IMG/VR virus record: IMGVR_UViG_3300022859_000014
Location: 1 to 28,799 of that record
Length of the DNA stretch: 28,799 bases
Direction: 5' to 3' (one strand)
From: a virus
The position numbers were made by a program, and so were the translations under genes. Position 1 is the stretch's first letter. Each line of letters opens with the position of its first letter. Shown here piece by piece: positions 8,989 to 16,379 of this stretch. The notes beneath the pieces are model-generated. The model saw only the letters and a list, made by a program, of their open reading frames with translations, was not told the origin of the DNA and ran no database searches.

Positions 8989-9174
8989 TTAATTTTTATT
9001 TATTGTTGAATAATTTGTTGTATTTTTTGTTGTTGTATTATAAACAGTTTGTGTATTACCTGGCTGCGTGAACCAAAACAACCATCCGAAGAATACCCCA
9101 CCAGCACCAGTAACTCTTTTTGATACTGAATTGAATGTTGTCGTATTCTTTGCTGTGGTGTTGTATGTTGTCAT
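8989..9174 (-). CDS. Small Thr/Asn-rich protein with two mirrored repeats around a hydrophobic core
   Basis: A 61-residue protein. Near-identical segments, YNTTAKNTTTFNSVSK and YNTTTKNTTNYSTINK, stand at the two ends. Between them is a short hydrophobic part, GGVFFGWLFWFTQPG. The start overlaps the stop of the adaptor gene by one base (TAATG) and the next gene begins one base after its stop. This tight packing supports a real gene. The hydrophobic middle is about 12-14 residues, short for a full membrane span. It could be a membrane-active or virion-peripheral peptide; the function is unknown. Confidence 0.6.
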   Translation of the reverse strand: MTTYNTTAKNTTTFNSVSKRVTGAGGVFFGWLFWFTQPGNTQTVYNTTTKNTTNYSTINKN

Positions 9175-9890
9175 TATAGGTAGTTTCTAGTGCTTAACGC
9201 TGGTCTGAATTGTGTACGGGAGTTTCTGTTTTTGTCGCCATAAAACTGTCGCATTTCTGTTCTTAGTTGCTCATATTCTTGACGAATCCTGTCGGTCTTA
9301 TCAGTAGTCCCATTTATCAAAAGCCAGTCATAAGACATACCGAGGGATACTATTCTATGGAATGGTTCTGCGAATCCAGGCTCTTGTGTTGTGTCATCAT
9401 AAGTAAAGCCGTCTATTTCTCGTGAAAAGTACATCTTACCTCCATTTGTTAGAGTTACATCTGTTGATGCCGGAGCTGGATGTAGAAAGGCTGAATCACC
9501 TCTCAAATCATACCTTCTTGGAATACTAGGAGTATCCTCAAAGTCTGTAATAGTGGTTTTCATATCGTCTATGTCCACCTCTGATAGTTTTGTCCAGTTT
9601 CCTGCGGTATCCCTAACTTCAATAGCCCATAATTTTAAAAGGTTTGTTGGTAGTGAATAATCTTTTTGAGAATCAACAAGTGTGAAAGTGTATTCTGGTA
9701 GCGTTGTATGATTAGAATCATCAAACTGAACACGACCTGAAACTTTAAGTATGTCAATAACCGCCTTATAATAATGACGGTTAGCGTTCCTAGCTTTGTC
9801 TGCTAATGGATATGATGTTGAGTCTGTTCCACAAATATAATCTGTGTCCTCAACTAGACCTTGTTTTCCTGATGTATCACTAAATACCAA
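9174..9890 (-). CDS. Head-tail adaptor (connector)-like protein
   Basis: A 238-residue protein with the layout of phage head-tail adaptor proteins. An N-terminal helical region (LADKARNANRHYYKAVIDIL) is followed by a beta section with LPEYTFTLVDSQKDYSLPTN, LLKLWAIEVRD and FLHPAPASTDVTL. The end has helices containing PGFAEPFHRIVSLGMSYDWL and a long coiled tail (RIRQEYEQLRTEMRQFYGD). Residues such as YSLP, YDLRG and FHRI are typical of this group as I remember it. It would sit under the portal ring. No ATG exists near the 5' end of the frame: an in-frame TAA lies three codons before a TTG at 9890, so TTG is the likely start. It follows the Com-like gene by six bases. Confidence 0.7.
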   Translation of the reverse strand: MVFSDTSGKQGLVEDTDYICGTDSTSYPLADKARNANRHYYKAVIDILKVSGRVQFDDSNHTTLPEYTFTLVDSQKDYSLPTNLLKLWAIEVRDTAGNWTKLSEVDIDDMKTTITDFEDTPSIPRRYDLRGDSAFLHPAPASTDVTLTNGGKMYFSREIDGFTYDDTTQEPGFAEPFHRIVSLGMSYDWLLINGTTDKTDRIRQEYEQLRTEMRQFYGDKNRNSRTQFRPALSTRNYL

Positions 9891-9896
9891 TATATA

Positions 9897-10085
9897 TTAT
9901 GGAAGCTCATGGCTCTCTATTGAGATAATTTTATCACTTATATTACAATTAGTCAAAGAGAATGTATTTATCATTTTACATTTACACTTGACCTCTATTG
10001 TTCCAGATACCTTGCCAACAGATATAAACTGTTTCTTTCCGCAAGCAAAACATCTGAATGATTTTCTTATATCTTGTTGAACCAT
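9897..10085 (-). CDS. Com-like zinc-finger protein
   Basis: A 62-residue protein with one predicted zinc knuckle: Cys12-x2-Cys15 (RCFACGKKQFI) and, after a Gly/Thr-Glu linker, Cys34-x-Cys36 (EVKCKCKMINTF). The arrangement resembles the Mu Com family, small zinc-finger proteins that bind the start of the mom mRNA and release its translation. In Com-type proteins the second pair is usually C-x2-C, so the C-x-C pair here is a deviation. The start lies inside the end of the dehydrogenase gene (19-bp overlap). Com normally sits next to the gene it controls, so a translational role on a neighbour is possible but unproven. Confidence 0.6.
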   Translation of the reverse strand: MVQQDIRKSFRCFACGKKQFISVGKVSGTIEVKCKCKMINTFSLTNCNISDKIISIESHELP

Positions 10086-10750
10086 TTTATAAGTGTTGAT
10101 GGAATACTTTTAAATAAACGAGCATTAGGTACTACACAATGCCCACCTATTTTACCCTCCACATATTTCAAATAAGGTCTCATAACTTCATCACGCTTTA
10201 ATTTCCTGTAGCCCTCATTATAGGTCTTGTTTGCATCTGTATAGACAAGGTCAAAATCAGCATCATTCTCATCACACCACTTTTTCATATATTTGTTGAG
10301 TAAAATCATAACCCCGTACTGTGTTGTATCCCACAATTTAAGAGCTTCTGTTGTACGGGCGAATTGAGTAACAACTGTTTTTATACCATGAGCTTCAAAT
10401 AGCTTAGATGCTTTTCTTGCTCCTTTACCACCGAAATACTTTGTAAATGTTTTGATTCCTTTATCTATATTAGGGTGAACTCCACGAACAGGAGAATGAA
10501 CTACACCAAGTGAATCACAAGTTCCAACTGGAACAGTAGAATGTACGATAGTTAATTTTGTATCCCAAAGGTCCTCATACATCTCAACATCTTGAATGAA
10601 TGTGTCTGAATAGGGAAAACAGATGTGCATTACATCGTAACTGTACTCTACTCTGTCAGAAGTCTCACCATGTACATCATAGTAGTCTCCTTTTATTACT
10701 TTATGTAATCCCCGACCTATTTCTCCAAAACCTACAATTATTTGTTTCAT
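10067..10750 (-). CDS. Shortened nucleotide-sugar dehydrogenase (UDP-glucose/ManNAc dehydrogenase family)
   Basis: A 227-residue protein with the landmarks of nucleotide-sugar 6-dehydrogenases, which oxidise the C6 alcohol of an NDP-sugar to a carboxylate using NAD. The Rossmann motif VGFGEIGRG is at 6-14, STVPVGT at 71-77, a Lys in EALKLW at about 138, and the catalytic-cysteine loop GGHC at 202-205 (Cys205). Family members are usually about 390-450 residues. Here the protein ends about 20 residues after the catalytic cysteine, so the C-terminal sugar-nucleotide-binding domain is missing. It may be a specialised minimal form or may have lost full activity. It overlaps the aminotransferase upstream by four bases (ATGA) and closes the sugar cassette. 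Confidence 0.7.
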   Translation of the reverse strand: MKQIIVGFGEIGRGLHKVIKGDYYDVHGETSDRVEYSYDVMHICFPYSDTFIQDVEMYEDLWDTKLTIVHSTVPVGTCDSLGVVHSPVRGVHPNIDKGIKTFTKYFGGKGARKASKLFEAHGIKTVVTQFARTTEALKLWDTTQYGVMILLNKYMKKWCDENDADFDLVYTDANKTYNEGYRKLKRDEVMRPYLKYVEGKIGGHCVVPNARLFKSIPSTLIKWFNKI

Positions 10751-11616
10751 ATTTTTATATAGTTACCTTTCTTTGAATAATAAAGTGCTTTAGGTGATTT
10801 ACATTTACCACCAAACATAGGGAAGCTCGATAAAGGTTTAAAGAAAGGTCTAGTATCTTCTCCTTTGATTTTATTTAAACTATCAAAGACCCAAACAACA
10901 TCTCTTTCTGGCATTGTTTCCCCGTACTTTTTAATATAAAGAGATTCCATCTTTCTTCTTCTTTTAATCTCCTTATCTACACGAGCCAAAGATTTAATCG
11001 CTAGTTTTGCTTGCGATTCTGGCATCCTGTAGTTATATCCTATATGTGAATGAAAATAGTTATGCTTTTTATTGAAACACATATTCTTATAGTAATTCAT
11101 TAGCTCAGAATACTTTTTACTGTTTGTTGTACATACACCGCCCTCCTCAGCGTTTATTATTTTGTTTTGGTATAAGGAGAAACAAGTTATATCAGCTTTT
11201 GAATTAAATACAGCACCATGAGCTTCAGAAGCATCTTCTATAACCTTGAGTTTATATTTGCTGGCAATCCTCATAATTTCTTTCATATTACAAAGCCTTC
11301 CATAAATATGAACAGCCATAATGGCTTTTGTTTTCCCTGTTATCTTTTTCTCTAACAAAGATACATCCATGTTTAAAGTGTCATCACAATCTACAAAAAC
11401 AGGTTTAGCTCCTGTATATGCTATAGCGAATCCACACGCAGCCATTGTAAAGTCTGGAACAATTACCTCATCACCTTTTTTAATATCAAGAGCAAGTAAA
11501 GCTAAATGAAGTGCTGAAGTTCCAGTGTTACAACTAACAGCATATTTATGCTGTACATACTGAGAGAACTTTGATTCAAACTCTTTATATTTTGTAGCAC
11601 CAGCCATTTTTTTCAT
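10747..11616 (-). CDS. DegT/DnrJ/EryC1/StrS-type sugar aminotransferase, short form
   Basis: A 289-residue PLP enzyme of the sugar-aminotransferase family, which transfers an amino group to a keto-sugar nucleotide. Seen are the PLP phosphate-binding NTGTSALHLAL at 30-40, HIYG at 103-106, EDASEAHGA at 127-135 with the Asp expected to contact the pyridine nitrogen, and the Schiff-base Lys152 in SLYQNKIINAEEGG. The usual length is 360-400 residues, so the C-terminal part is about 80-100 residues short. Its partner is likely the dehydratase/epimerase encoded just upstream, since a 4,6-dehydratase plus this aminotransferase gives an amino-deoxy sugar. The ATG at 11616 lies inside that gene (32-bp overlap); ATG 11607 is an alternative start. 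Confidence 0.8.
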   Translation of the reverse strand: MKKMAGATKYKEFESKFSQYVQHKYAVSCNTGTSALHLALLALDIKKGDEVIVPDFTMAACGFAIAYTGAKPVFVDCDDTLNMDVSLLEKKITGKTKAIMAVHIYGRLCNMKEIMRIASKYKLKVIEDASEAHGAVFNSKADITCFSLYQNKIINAEEGGVCTTNSKKYSELMNYYKNMCFNKKHNYFHSHIGYNYRMPESQAKLAIKSLARVDKEIKRRRKMESLYIKKYGETMPERDVVWVFDSLNKIKGEDTRPFFKPLSSFPMFGGKCKSPKALYYSKKGNYIKI

Positions 11617-12559
11617 AGTCTTTAATTGTTTTTATTAAACCGTTTTCAAGTTTCATCGATGGTCTTGCTTTGATTGTTTTATAAAGCTTTGTGTTATCTG
11701 ATTGAAGATGCCATATTTCCCATGGTCTCATTCGTTTTTTATCAGGAACAACTTTAATATCTTTCCCCATCAATTTACCTATTATACTCGCTAGGTCATA
11801 CATCAATATAGTAGACTCGGAACCCATATTATATACATCTCCGAACTGTCCTTTCTCTAATAGCTCTGTTGCCATCTTTACTGCATCATTGGCATACTGA
11901 AAATCTCTTGATGAATTATTACCAAGATATATCTTTCCTTTTTTACCTTTTATATTCGAAATCTGTTCTATGATTACAGGGATAACATATTCATGTGTTT
12001 CATTTTCTCCGTAACAGTTAAATTGGCGAAGTGCGATAGCTGGTGTTTTTGCTTCTTTCCACCTTGCTTGTATAAGCGTATCTATAGCAAGCTTTGATGC
12101 TCCATAAGTTGAATGAGGGTTAGCGACATCTGTTTCTTTAATCATTCCATCTACTTTCCCGTATATTTCAGCAGACGAAACTTGTAGGATACCTTTCACT
12201 CCTGCTTCTTGTGCTGCGTTAAGGACCATTAAAGCTCCTCTAGCGTTTATATCAAATACATGAAGTGGTCTTTCAAATGAAACAGGTATATAAGGCTCAG
12301 CTGCGTAATTAAACACATACTGAATCTTGTTGTCTGTAAAAATCCTTCTTAGTGTGGACTCTGACTGTGTGATGTCGTGGTATGTAAACTTTGCTTTGTC
12401 GTGTACGAAAGACTTTTGTCCTGATATTAGATTGTCAATAACAACCACATTACATTTTCGGTCTTCTATTAGATGTTTAACAAGATGACTTCCTAGAAAT
12501 CCTGCCCCTCCAATAACTGCGACATTACTTTTATATATTTTTCTTTTAGGTTCTCCCAT
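11585..12559 (-). CDS. NDP-sugar 4,6-dehydratase/epimerase (extended SDR family)
   Basis: A 324-residue extended short-chain dehydrogenase. The NAD-binding GGAGFLG is at 17-23, VVVIDNL at 38-44, FNYAAEPY at 83-90, the active-site Ser/Glu region QVSSAEIYGKV at 126-136, and the catalytic Tyr152/Lys156 in STYGASK. FNCYGENE and SRDFQYANDA follow as in NDP-sugar dehydratases and epimerases. A glutamate after the active-site serines is typical of the 4,6-dehydratases rather than simple epimerases, so a 4-keto-6-deoxy product is likely, which would feed the aminotransferase downstream. The start is embedded 67 bp inside the end of the glycosyltransferase gene, an unusually long overlap; no later start preserves the NAD motif. 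Confidence 0.85.
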   Translation of the reverse strand: MGEPKRKIYKSNVAVIGGAGFLGSHLVKHLIEDRKCNVVVIDNLISGQKSFVHDKAKFTYHDITQSESTLRRIFTDNKIQYVFNYAAEPYIPVSFERPLHVFDINARGALMVLNAAQEAGVKGILQVSSAEIYGKVDGMIKETDVANPHSTYGASKLAIDTLIQARWKEAKTPAIALRQFNCYGENETHEYVIPVIIEQISNIKGKKGKIYLGNNSSRDFQYANDAVKMATELLEKGQFGDVYNMGSESTILMYDLASIIGKLMGKDIKVVPDKKRMRPWEIWHLQSDNTKLYKTIKARPSMKLENGLIKTIKDYEKNGWCYKI

Positions 12560-13467
12560 GAATTATATTGGTTAAATAATTGACCCTGTTGTGAGTATGC
12601 TCTTATATCTCTATTGTACCACTCATCAATCTTCTTGGCTATATCTGTTGGTTTATAAATAGCAGAATCAAACGAAACAGCTAGTCTTTCTTTCTTGTAC
12701 GAATCAACTTTTATTAAAGGTTCTTTCGGTAGCCATGTATTTATGGGATAACGGTCTCCAGCCATAACAAGCATTCCACTGGCAAAAGCTTCCTGCAAGG
12801 GAAGTGATAAACCATTAAACTTCTCGGGAAAAATAAATACATCACCCTCATCCCATATATCATTAAAAGTACCTATACGATATTCAATCCTATTGTCTTT
12901 AATCTCTTTTATTGGAACTTGGCTTCTTATGATTAGTTTAATAGGGCTTTTAACATACTTCATAGACTCTAGTAACTCCTTTGTCCCGTTTCTACCACCA
13001 AGACCACCATTACCCGCATTATGAACAAAGGTTATAGCCTTTTCTCTTAGTTTCCATTTAACATCAACAGGAACATTCAACCTCTCCCCTACCCTATCGT
13101 AGTAGTCATAATCTAGCTCGGATGGGCTTAAAATAAGGTCAGGGGAGTAGGGGAGGGGAGAGCGAGTACATTCATACATTGGCATGAGTATTGTCTTTAT
13201 TCCTTTCTCTCTGGCTCTAACAATAAGCTTCCAGTTAAACACTTCTTCGAAGAAGAACAGTACATCACATTCCAATAGACTATCAATGTTTATTAACCTG
13301 TCAGGATACCATTCATAATGATTGGTCCTAGAACTATGAGGGTGAACATACACATCAGTTATGATTCCATTGTCATAAAAAGACTTAGCTAGATAACCAA
13401 GACCTTGCTCTGTAGCTAATACGATTGAGCCAACTTTAAATGATTTCAAATGGTTCCGGGTCTTCAT
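12493..13467 (-). CDS. Glycosyltransferase, GT-B fold (GT4-like)
   Basis: A 324-residue protein with two Rossmann-like halves. The N-terminal half (residues 1-140) binds the acceptor. The C-terminal half starts at KAITFVHNAGNGGLGGRNGT and carries the donor-binding block FPEKFNGLSLPLQEAFASG at 213-231, with its two glutamates and the Gly-Leu-Pro turn typical of GT4-type retaining enzymes. The protein transfers a sugar from a nucleotide donor, with the acceptor unknown. It lies between the methyltransferase (32-bp overlap) and the dehydratase (67-bp overlap), so the cassette is expressed as one unit. No membrane segment is visible, so it should act in the cytoplasm. Confidence 0.8.
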   Translation of the reverse strand: MKTRNHLKSFKVGSIVLATEQGLGYLAKSFYDNGIITDVYVHPHSSRTNHYEWYPDRLINIDSLLECDVLFFFEEVFNWKLIVRAREKGIKTILMPMYECTRSPLPYSPDLILSPSELDYDYYDRVGERLNVPVDVKWKLREKAITFVHNAGNGGLGGRNGTKELLESMKYVKSPIKLIIRSQVPIKEIKDNRIEYRIGTFNDIWDEGDVFIFPEKFNGLSLPLQEAFASGMLVMAGDRYPINTWLPKEPLIKVDSYKKERLAVSFDSAIYKPTDIAKKIDEWYNRDIRAYSQQGQLFNQYNSWENLKEKYIKVMSQLLEGQDF

Positions 13468-13909
13468 ACTCTAGAATTATTACTTTCTTTGATACTCTCT
13501 CAAGTTCTTTCTGCATTAAGTTCCATTCTGCTTCTCCTAGATTATCCATAACCATCTTTTTAATAGATACACAAAAAGACCAATCAAACTCCTCGTCTTT
13601 AAATGGTAGTTCTTTTAAATTACCGACAATAAAGTTTTTATCAGGATATGATGATTTTGCCTTAGCAATAAAATCGGGGCTGAAATCTATTCCAGTATAA
13701 TCTTCAAATAGTTCACTCCAACGACCATACCCACACCCAGCATCTAAAACTTTACCGGAGCAATTATTTAATAATATCTCTTTATGTGTTTTGTTTATCA
13801 AATCCCAATGGTCTTGCTTTGTAACATATACAGAATAATGTTCTCTACTTTTACTAGCCTCATCAATCCTCTTTTTCCAAAAATCTAATCTATCTATTGG
13901 TTTTGACAT
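13436..13909 (-). CDS. SAM-dependent class I methyltransferase
   Basis: A 157-residue protein with the class I methyltransferase core. Motif I is VLDAGCGYG at 54-62, the acidic residue that binds the SAM ribose is in YTGIDFSPDF (about 75), and the later motif reads NLKELPFKDEEFDWSFCVSI. The family is often 200 residues or more, so the C-terminal substrate-binding part is small here. Its position between two glycosyltransferases suggests it methylates the sugar or glycan made by this cassette, as O-methyl caps often do in polysaccharides. That target is inferred; a protein or nucleic-acid substrate cannot be excluded. It overlaps its upstream neighbour by 16 bp and its downstream neighbour by 32 bp. 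Confidence 0.8.
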   Translation of the reverse strand: MSKPIDRLDFWKKRIDEASKSREHYSVYVTKQDHWDLINKTHKEILLNNCSGKVLDAGCGYGRWSELFEDYTGIDFSPDFIAKAKSSYPDKNFIVGNLKELPFKDEEFDWSFCVSIKKMVMDNLGEAEWNLMQKELERVSKKVIILEYEDPEPFEII

Positions 13910-14715
13910 ATATTTAATAGTTCTTTAACCCTGTCTTTATAAGTGAACTTACTATTACATAAATTATAACCCTTTCTCCTCATAACTTCTAACTCACTAG
14001 GATTATCTAAGTAATACTGAATCTTTTGATGCAACTCCTCTGTACTCTTGTAATAAACAAGATTGTCTCCCCATTCCTCATATAAACCTCTTAAATACGG
14101 GTGAATAAGGAACCCACCAGAGCCAACCAAAAGATATACACGATTAGACCAATAATCATTATCTGAAGGGAAGTCTGGAGCTACTATTATTTTTAACGAT
14201 GCACACAGGTCATTAAGGTCATCATTATAGTAACCAAAATAATTATGTATATCGAACTTATCTTTTAGGTCTTTAAACCATTGTATTCTATCTTTATACA
14301 AAGAACCTATAAATCCAACCTCACTGCCTATCTCCTTTTTGTTACCGACAAACCCGTTACCTATACCCTGTCTTAAAACTTTACATTTTGGATATTGTTT
14401 TGCCCAAGTTCCATCTGTCATGAATATTGTATCTGTAAGAGGGTATATATCGTTAAACCATTTAATTCTTAAATCCCATATCTTGTCAAAATACCAGCAA
14501 ACCTTTTTACACTTAGCAACTTTTAGTATTTCTCTTATTTTTTTTCCTCCTTTATGGAAAAGCAACATATCGTAACTTTCAAAGTCCTCAACAAAAACAT
14601 TGTCCTCGTGTATGCGTAAAACATTATGCCCAAATGATTCTAAAGCACGCGTAATATGTCCTTCTGTATTATCTGACATTCTATTACCATGTTTTCCTAT
14701 GTATACGATTCTCAT
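13894..14715 (-). CDS. Glycosyltransferase, GT-B fold (CgeB / Glycos_transf_1_2-like)
   Basis: A 273-residue protein beginning MRIVYIGKHGNRMSDNTEGH. A first Rossmann-like half has VCWYFDKIWDLR. The second half starts at EVGFIGSLYKDR. Its C-terminal donor site reads NRVYLLVGSGGFLIHPYLRG with a following glutamate in LYEEWGDNLVYYKS, then ELHQKIQYYLDNPSELEVMR. This C-terminal pattern (a G-G-F-L/ P-Y-x2-GLE-like loop then a phosphate-binding helix) is that of the CgeB-like glycosyltransferase group. The substrate is unknown. The gene overlaps the GT-A gene by four bases and the methyltransferase by 16, fixing it in the cassette operon. Confidence 0.8.
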   Translation of the reverse strand: MRIVYIGKHGNRMSDNTEGHITRALESFGHNVLRIHEDNVFVEDFESYDMLLFHKGGKKIREILKVAKCKKVCWYFDKIWDLRIKWFNDIYPLTDTIFMTDGTWAKQYPKCKVLRQGIGNGFVGNKKEIGSEVGFIGSLYKDRIQWFKDLKDKFDIHNYFGYYNDDLNDLCASLKIIVAPDFPSDNDYWSNRVYLLVGSGGFLIHPYLRGLYEEWGDNLVYYKSTEELHQKIQYYLDNPSELEVMRRKGYNLCNSKFTYKDRVKELLNICQNQ

Positions 14716-15473
14716 TTGAGTTTTGGTGTTTTCCTAGGTTGTGTTTCTTGTGAAACGCTAAGTTTGTTTAAAAGTTCCTTAGGATTCCATTTACGCATAG
14801 TTAATTCCCTTTGCAAGTCATTATAGTACTCGCCTGCTTTAAATCTTTTGTTAGGGTCAAACTGTTGATACCTTTTAACTTTCTTTGCCCTGTCTTCTGG
14901 GTTCATTAGTCCGTAATGTAAAAGATAGTAAGGGGCGTGCCAGCCATATTTATAATATATAGGAGGTGCAAGTCCACAGTGTAAAGACTTCCTTAAAAAT
15001 TGGAGTCCATATTCTGGTAGAAACTTATAAAAGCGTATATTCCAAAATCTCTGTATCCCAACATCATGAGCAAAGTGTTTTTCGTCATTATAAAGATTAA
15101 CAACAAGGAAGTTGTACGCTATTTCGTCTGACATGGTTAATTTCTCAGCTTCTTCCCGTGTGAACTCAGGTGCGAACACCTCATCCATATCTAAAGCTAC
15201 AATCCAATCAGGATTCATTTCTCCAGCCTTAGTTAATAAGTCTGTTTTTATATCGGGCTGATATACGCCCCATTCTCGGTTGTCTTCGTAGTATTTGAAG
15301 CAATACTTGTCTAGTAGGTCTTTCTCGGCTTGTGTGGCATTACAGAGGGCAATAAGAACATCATCACAGAGTCTTTTAAACTCATCTAATGTCTTTCTCA
15401 TGTATCTTAGTGATTCACCACCACCACAGACACCTATTCCGATGATTCTAATTTCAGAAGTTCTTTGTACCAT
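14712..15473 (-). CDS. Glycosyltransferase, GT-A fold (Glyco_tranf_2_4-like)
   Basis: A 253-residue protein. The N-terminus (EIRIIGIGVCGGGESLRYM) begins a GT-A Rossmann-like fold. The metal-binding DxD-type motif is DWIVALDMDEVFAP, with Asp-Met-Asp-Glu at 95-98. The middle has NEIA-type substrate strands and WNIRFYKFLPEYGLQ, and the tail is basic. The layout resembles the Glyco_tranf_2_4 group, which often occurs in phage and polysaccharide clusters. The C-terminal WHAPYYLLHYGLMNPEDRAK block also recurs in that group. It is the first gene of the sugar cassette in the direction of transcription and starts 40 bp inside the preceding small gene. Confidence 0.75.
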   Translation of the reverse strand: MVQRTSEIRIIGIGVCGGGESLRYMRKTLDEFKRLCDDVLIALCNATQAEKDLLDKYCFKYYEDNREWGVYQPDIKTDLLTKAGEMNPDWIVALDMDEVFAPEFTREEAEKLTMSDEIAYNFLVVNLYNDEKHFAHDVGIQRFWNIRFYKFLPEYGLQFLRKSLHCGLAPPIYYKYGWHAPYYLLHYGLMNPEDRAKKVKRYQQFDPNKRFKAGEYYNDLQRELTMRKWNPKELLNKLSVSQETQPRKTPKLK

Positions 15474-15652
15474 GTTATTTTCTCTAAAGCCTTTTCCATG
15501 TTACGAGTACAAGCATCTATTTGTTTTCTTTGTTCTCCATTAGGTTCTAATACAGCATCGAGTTCTTTTTTAGCCACATAATTAGTAGCATATTTATTCT
15601 CAAGGTCTTCTATAACTTCCTTAATCTTCTTTTGTATTGGTTTTTTCATCAT
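15434..15652 (-). CDS. Small coiled-coil protein
   Basis: A 72-residue, mostly helical, charged protein (MMKKPIQKKIKEVIEDLENK, then KELDAVLEPNGEQRKQIDAC and EKALEKITWYKELLKLESSE). Heptad-like spacing of Leu, Ile and Val suggests a coiled coil. No domain is recognised. It overlaps the gene before it by 32 bp and the glycosyltransferase after it by 40 bp, which supports that it is translated as part of the chain. Position shortly after the capsid gene suggests a head-associated role, but nothing in the sequence proves this. Confidence 0.5.
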   Translation of the reverse strand: MMKKPIQKKIKEVIEDLENKYATNYVAKKELDAVLEPNGEQRKQIDACTRNMEKALEKITWYKELLKLESSE

Positions 15653-15962
15653 TTAAATATAATTTTCTTGGTAAACGCCCGGCTTTGATAGCTTTCTTAA
15701 TCTCTCGATTAACATAATTATCAATCTGCTTTGCGACCTTTTGATTTTCAATAGTTTTGGTTCTTGAAAATTCGCCAGCATCGTAAAGGTTTTGTATCTT
15801 TTCTTTTAACTCAGGGCGGACTTTATCGGAAGTTAAAGCTTCCTCCATAACCATTTTCATTGTCGGAGTTGCTTCTTCTTCATGATAAACAGCCTTCCTT
15901 AGATTTTCTGGAACACTAGCTTGTATTTCTCTTAAAACTTTATTTACTTGTTCTTGTGTCAT
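15621..15962 (-). CDS. Small helical protein of unknown function
   Basis: A 113-residue, strongly charged protein predicted to be all helix (QEQVNKVLREIQASVPENLR, then NYVNREIKKAIKAGRLPRKL). No cysteines, no membrane segment and no known motif are seen. The start overlaps the stop of the 115-residue gene by one base (TAATG), and its end overlaps the 72-residue gene by 32 bp. It lies in a three-gene block between the capsid terminator and the sugar cassette. The function is unknown. Confidence 0.55.
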   Translation of the reverse strand: MTQEQVNKVLREIQASVPENLRKAVYHEEEATPTMKMVMEEALTSDKVRPELKEKIQNLYDAGEFSRTKTIENQKVAKQIDNYVNREIKKAIKAGRLPRKLYLNDEKTNTKED

Positions 15963-16309
15963 TAGAATTGTGATGGATTCCCACGATTATCCATTCGGTC
16001 ATGGTTCGGTGGAGGAACAACTGTTTTGCGTGCAATTTCTATTTCTTCCAACATAGCATCAGAAATTATTTTCTTTGCTCCTTCCATATCTGTCTTTGCC
16101 ACCAGATTAGCTTCAGCCACTTTGGTATTGAACTGTTTACCGTCAGATGTTCCTATTAGTCTTGGAGGTTTTTCTCCAACATAAAGACAGCGTGGATGTG
16201 CGTACTGCTTCCATGCTTCTTTATCTCCGTCTATAGGAAATATAGCACCGTCTTCCTTTTCAAAAAAATAGATTCTGCTCGAGACTCTAGGTCTTCCTTT
16301 AGGATTCAT
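15962..16309 (-). CDS. Small protein of unknown function, first gene after the capsid terminator
   Basis: A 115-residue protein beginning MNPKGRPRVSSRIYFFEKED. The N-terminal 60 residues look like beta strands around WKQYAHPRCLYVGEKPPRLI; the C-terminal part is helical and ends with a Pro/Asn-rich tail (TVVPPPNHDRMDNRGNPSQF). I do not recognise a family. It is the first gene downstream of the terminator that follows the major capsid gene, so its expression depends on read-through or on a promoter I could not identify in 16310-16330. A head-related accessory role is only suggested by position. Confidence 0.55.
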   Translation of the reverse strand: MNPKGRPRVSSRIYFFEKEDGAIFPIDGDKEAWKQYAHPRCLYVGEKPPRLIGTSDGKQFNTKVAEANLVAKTDMEGAKKIISDAMLEEIEIARKTVVPPPNHDRMDNRGNPSQF

Positions 16310-16330
16310 ATATATACATTATACATAATC

Positions 16331-16353
16331 AAAAACCACCTCGCAAGAGGTGG
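16331..16353 (-). terminator. Factor-independent terminator after the major capsid gene
   Basis: On the minus strand the RNA reads CCACCTC-TTGC-GAGGTGG followed directly by UUUUU: a perfect 7-bp stem, a 4-nt loop and a U tract. It lies 27 bp beyond the stop of the major capsid gene, where it would limit transcription into the following genes and keep the capsid message more abundant. On the plus strand the loop would be a GNRA-type GCAA, but no U tract follows there, so the orientation is leftward. Confidence 0.8.
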
Positions 16354-16379
16354 CTGTTGATAACTTTTTAAAGTTAAGA

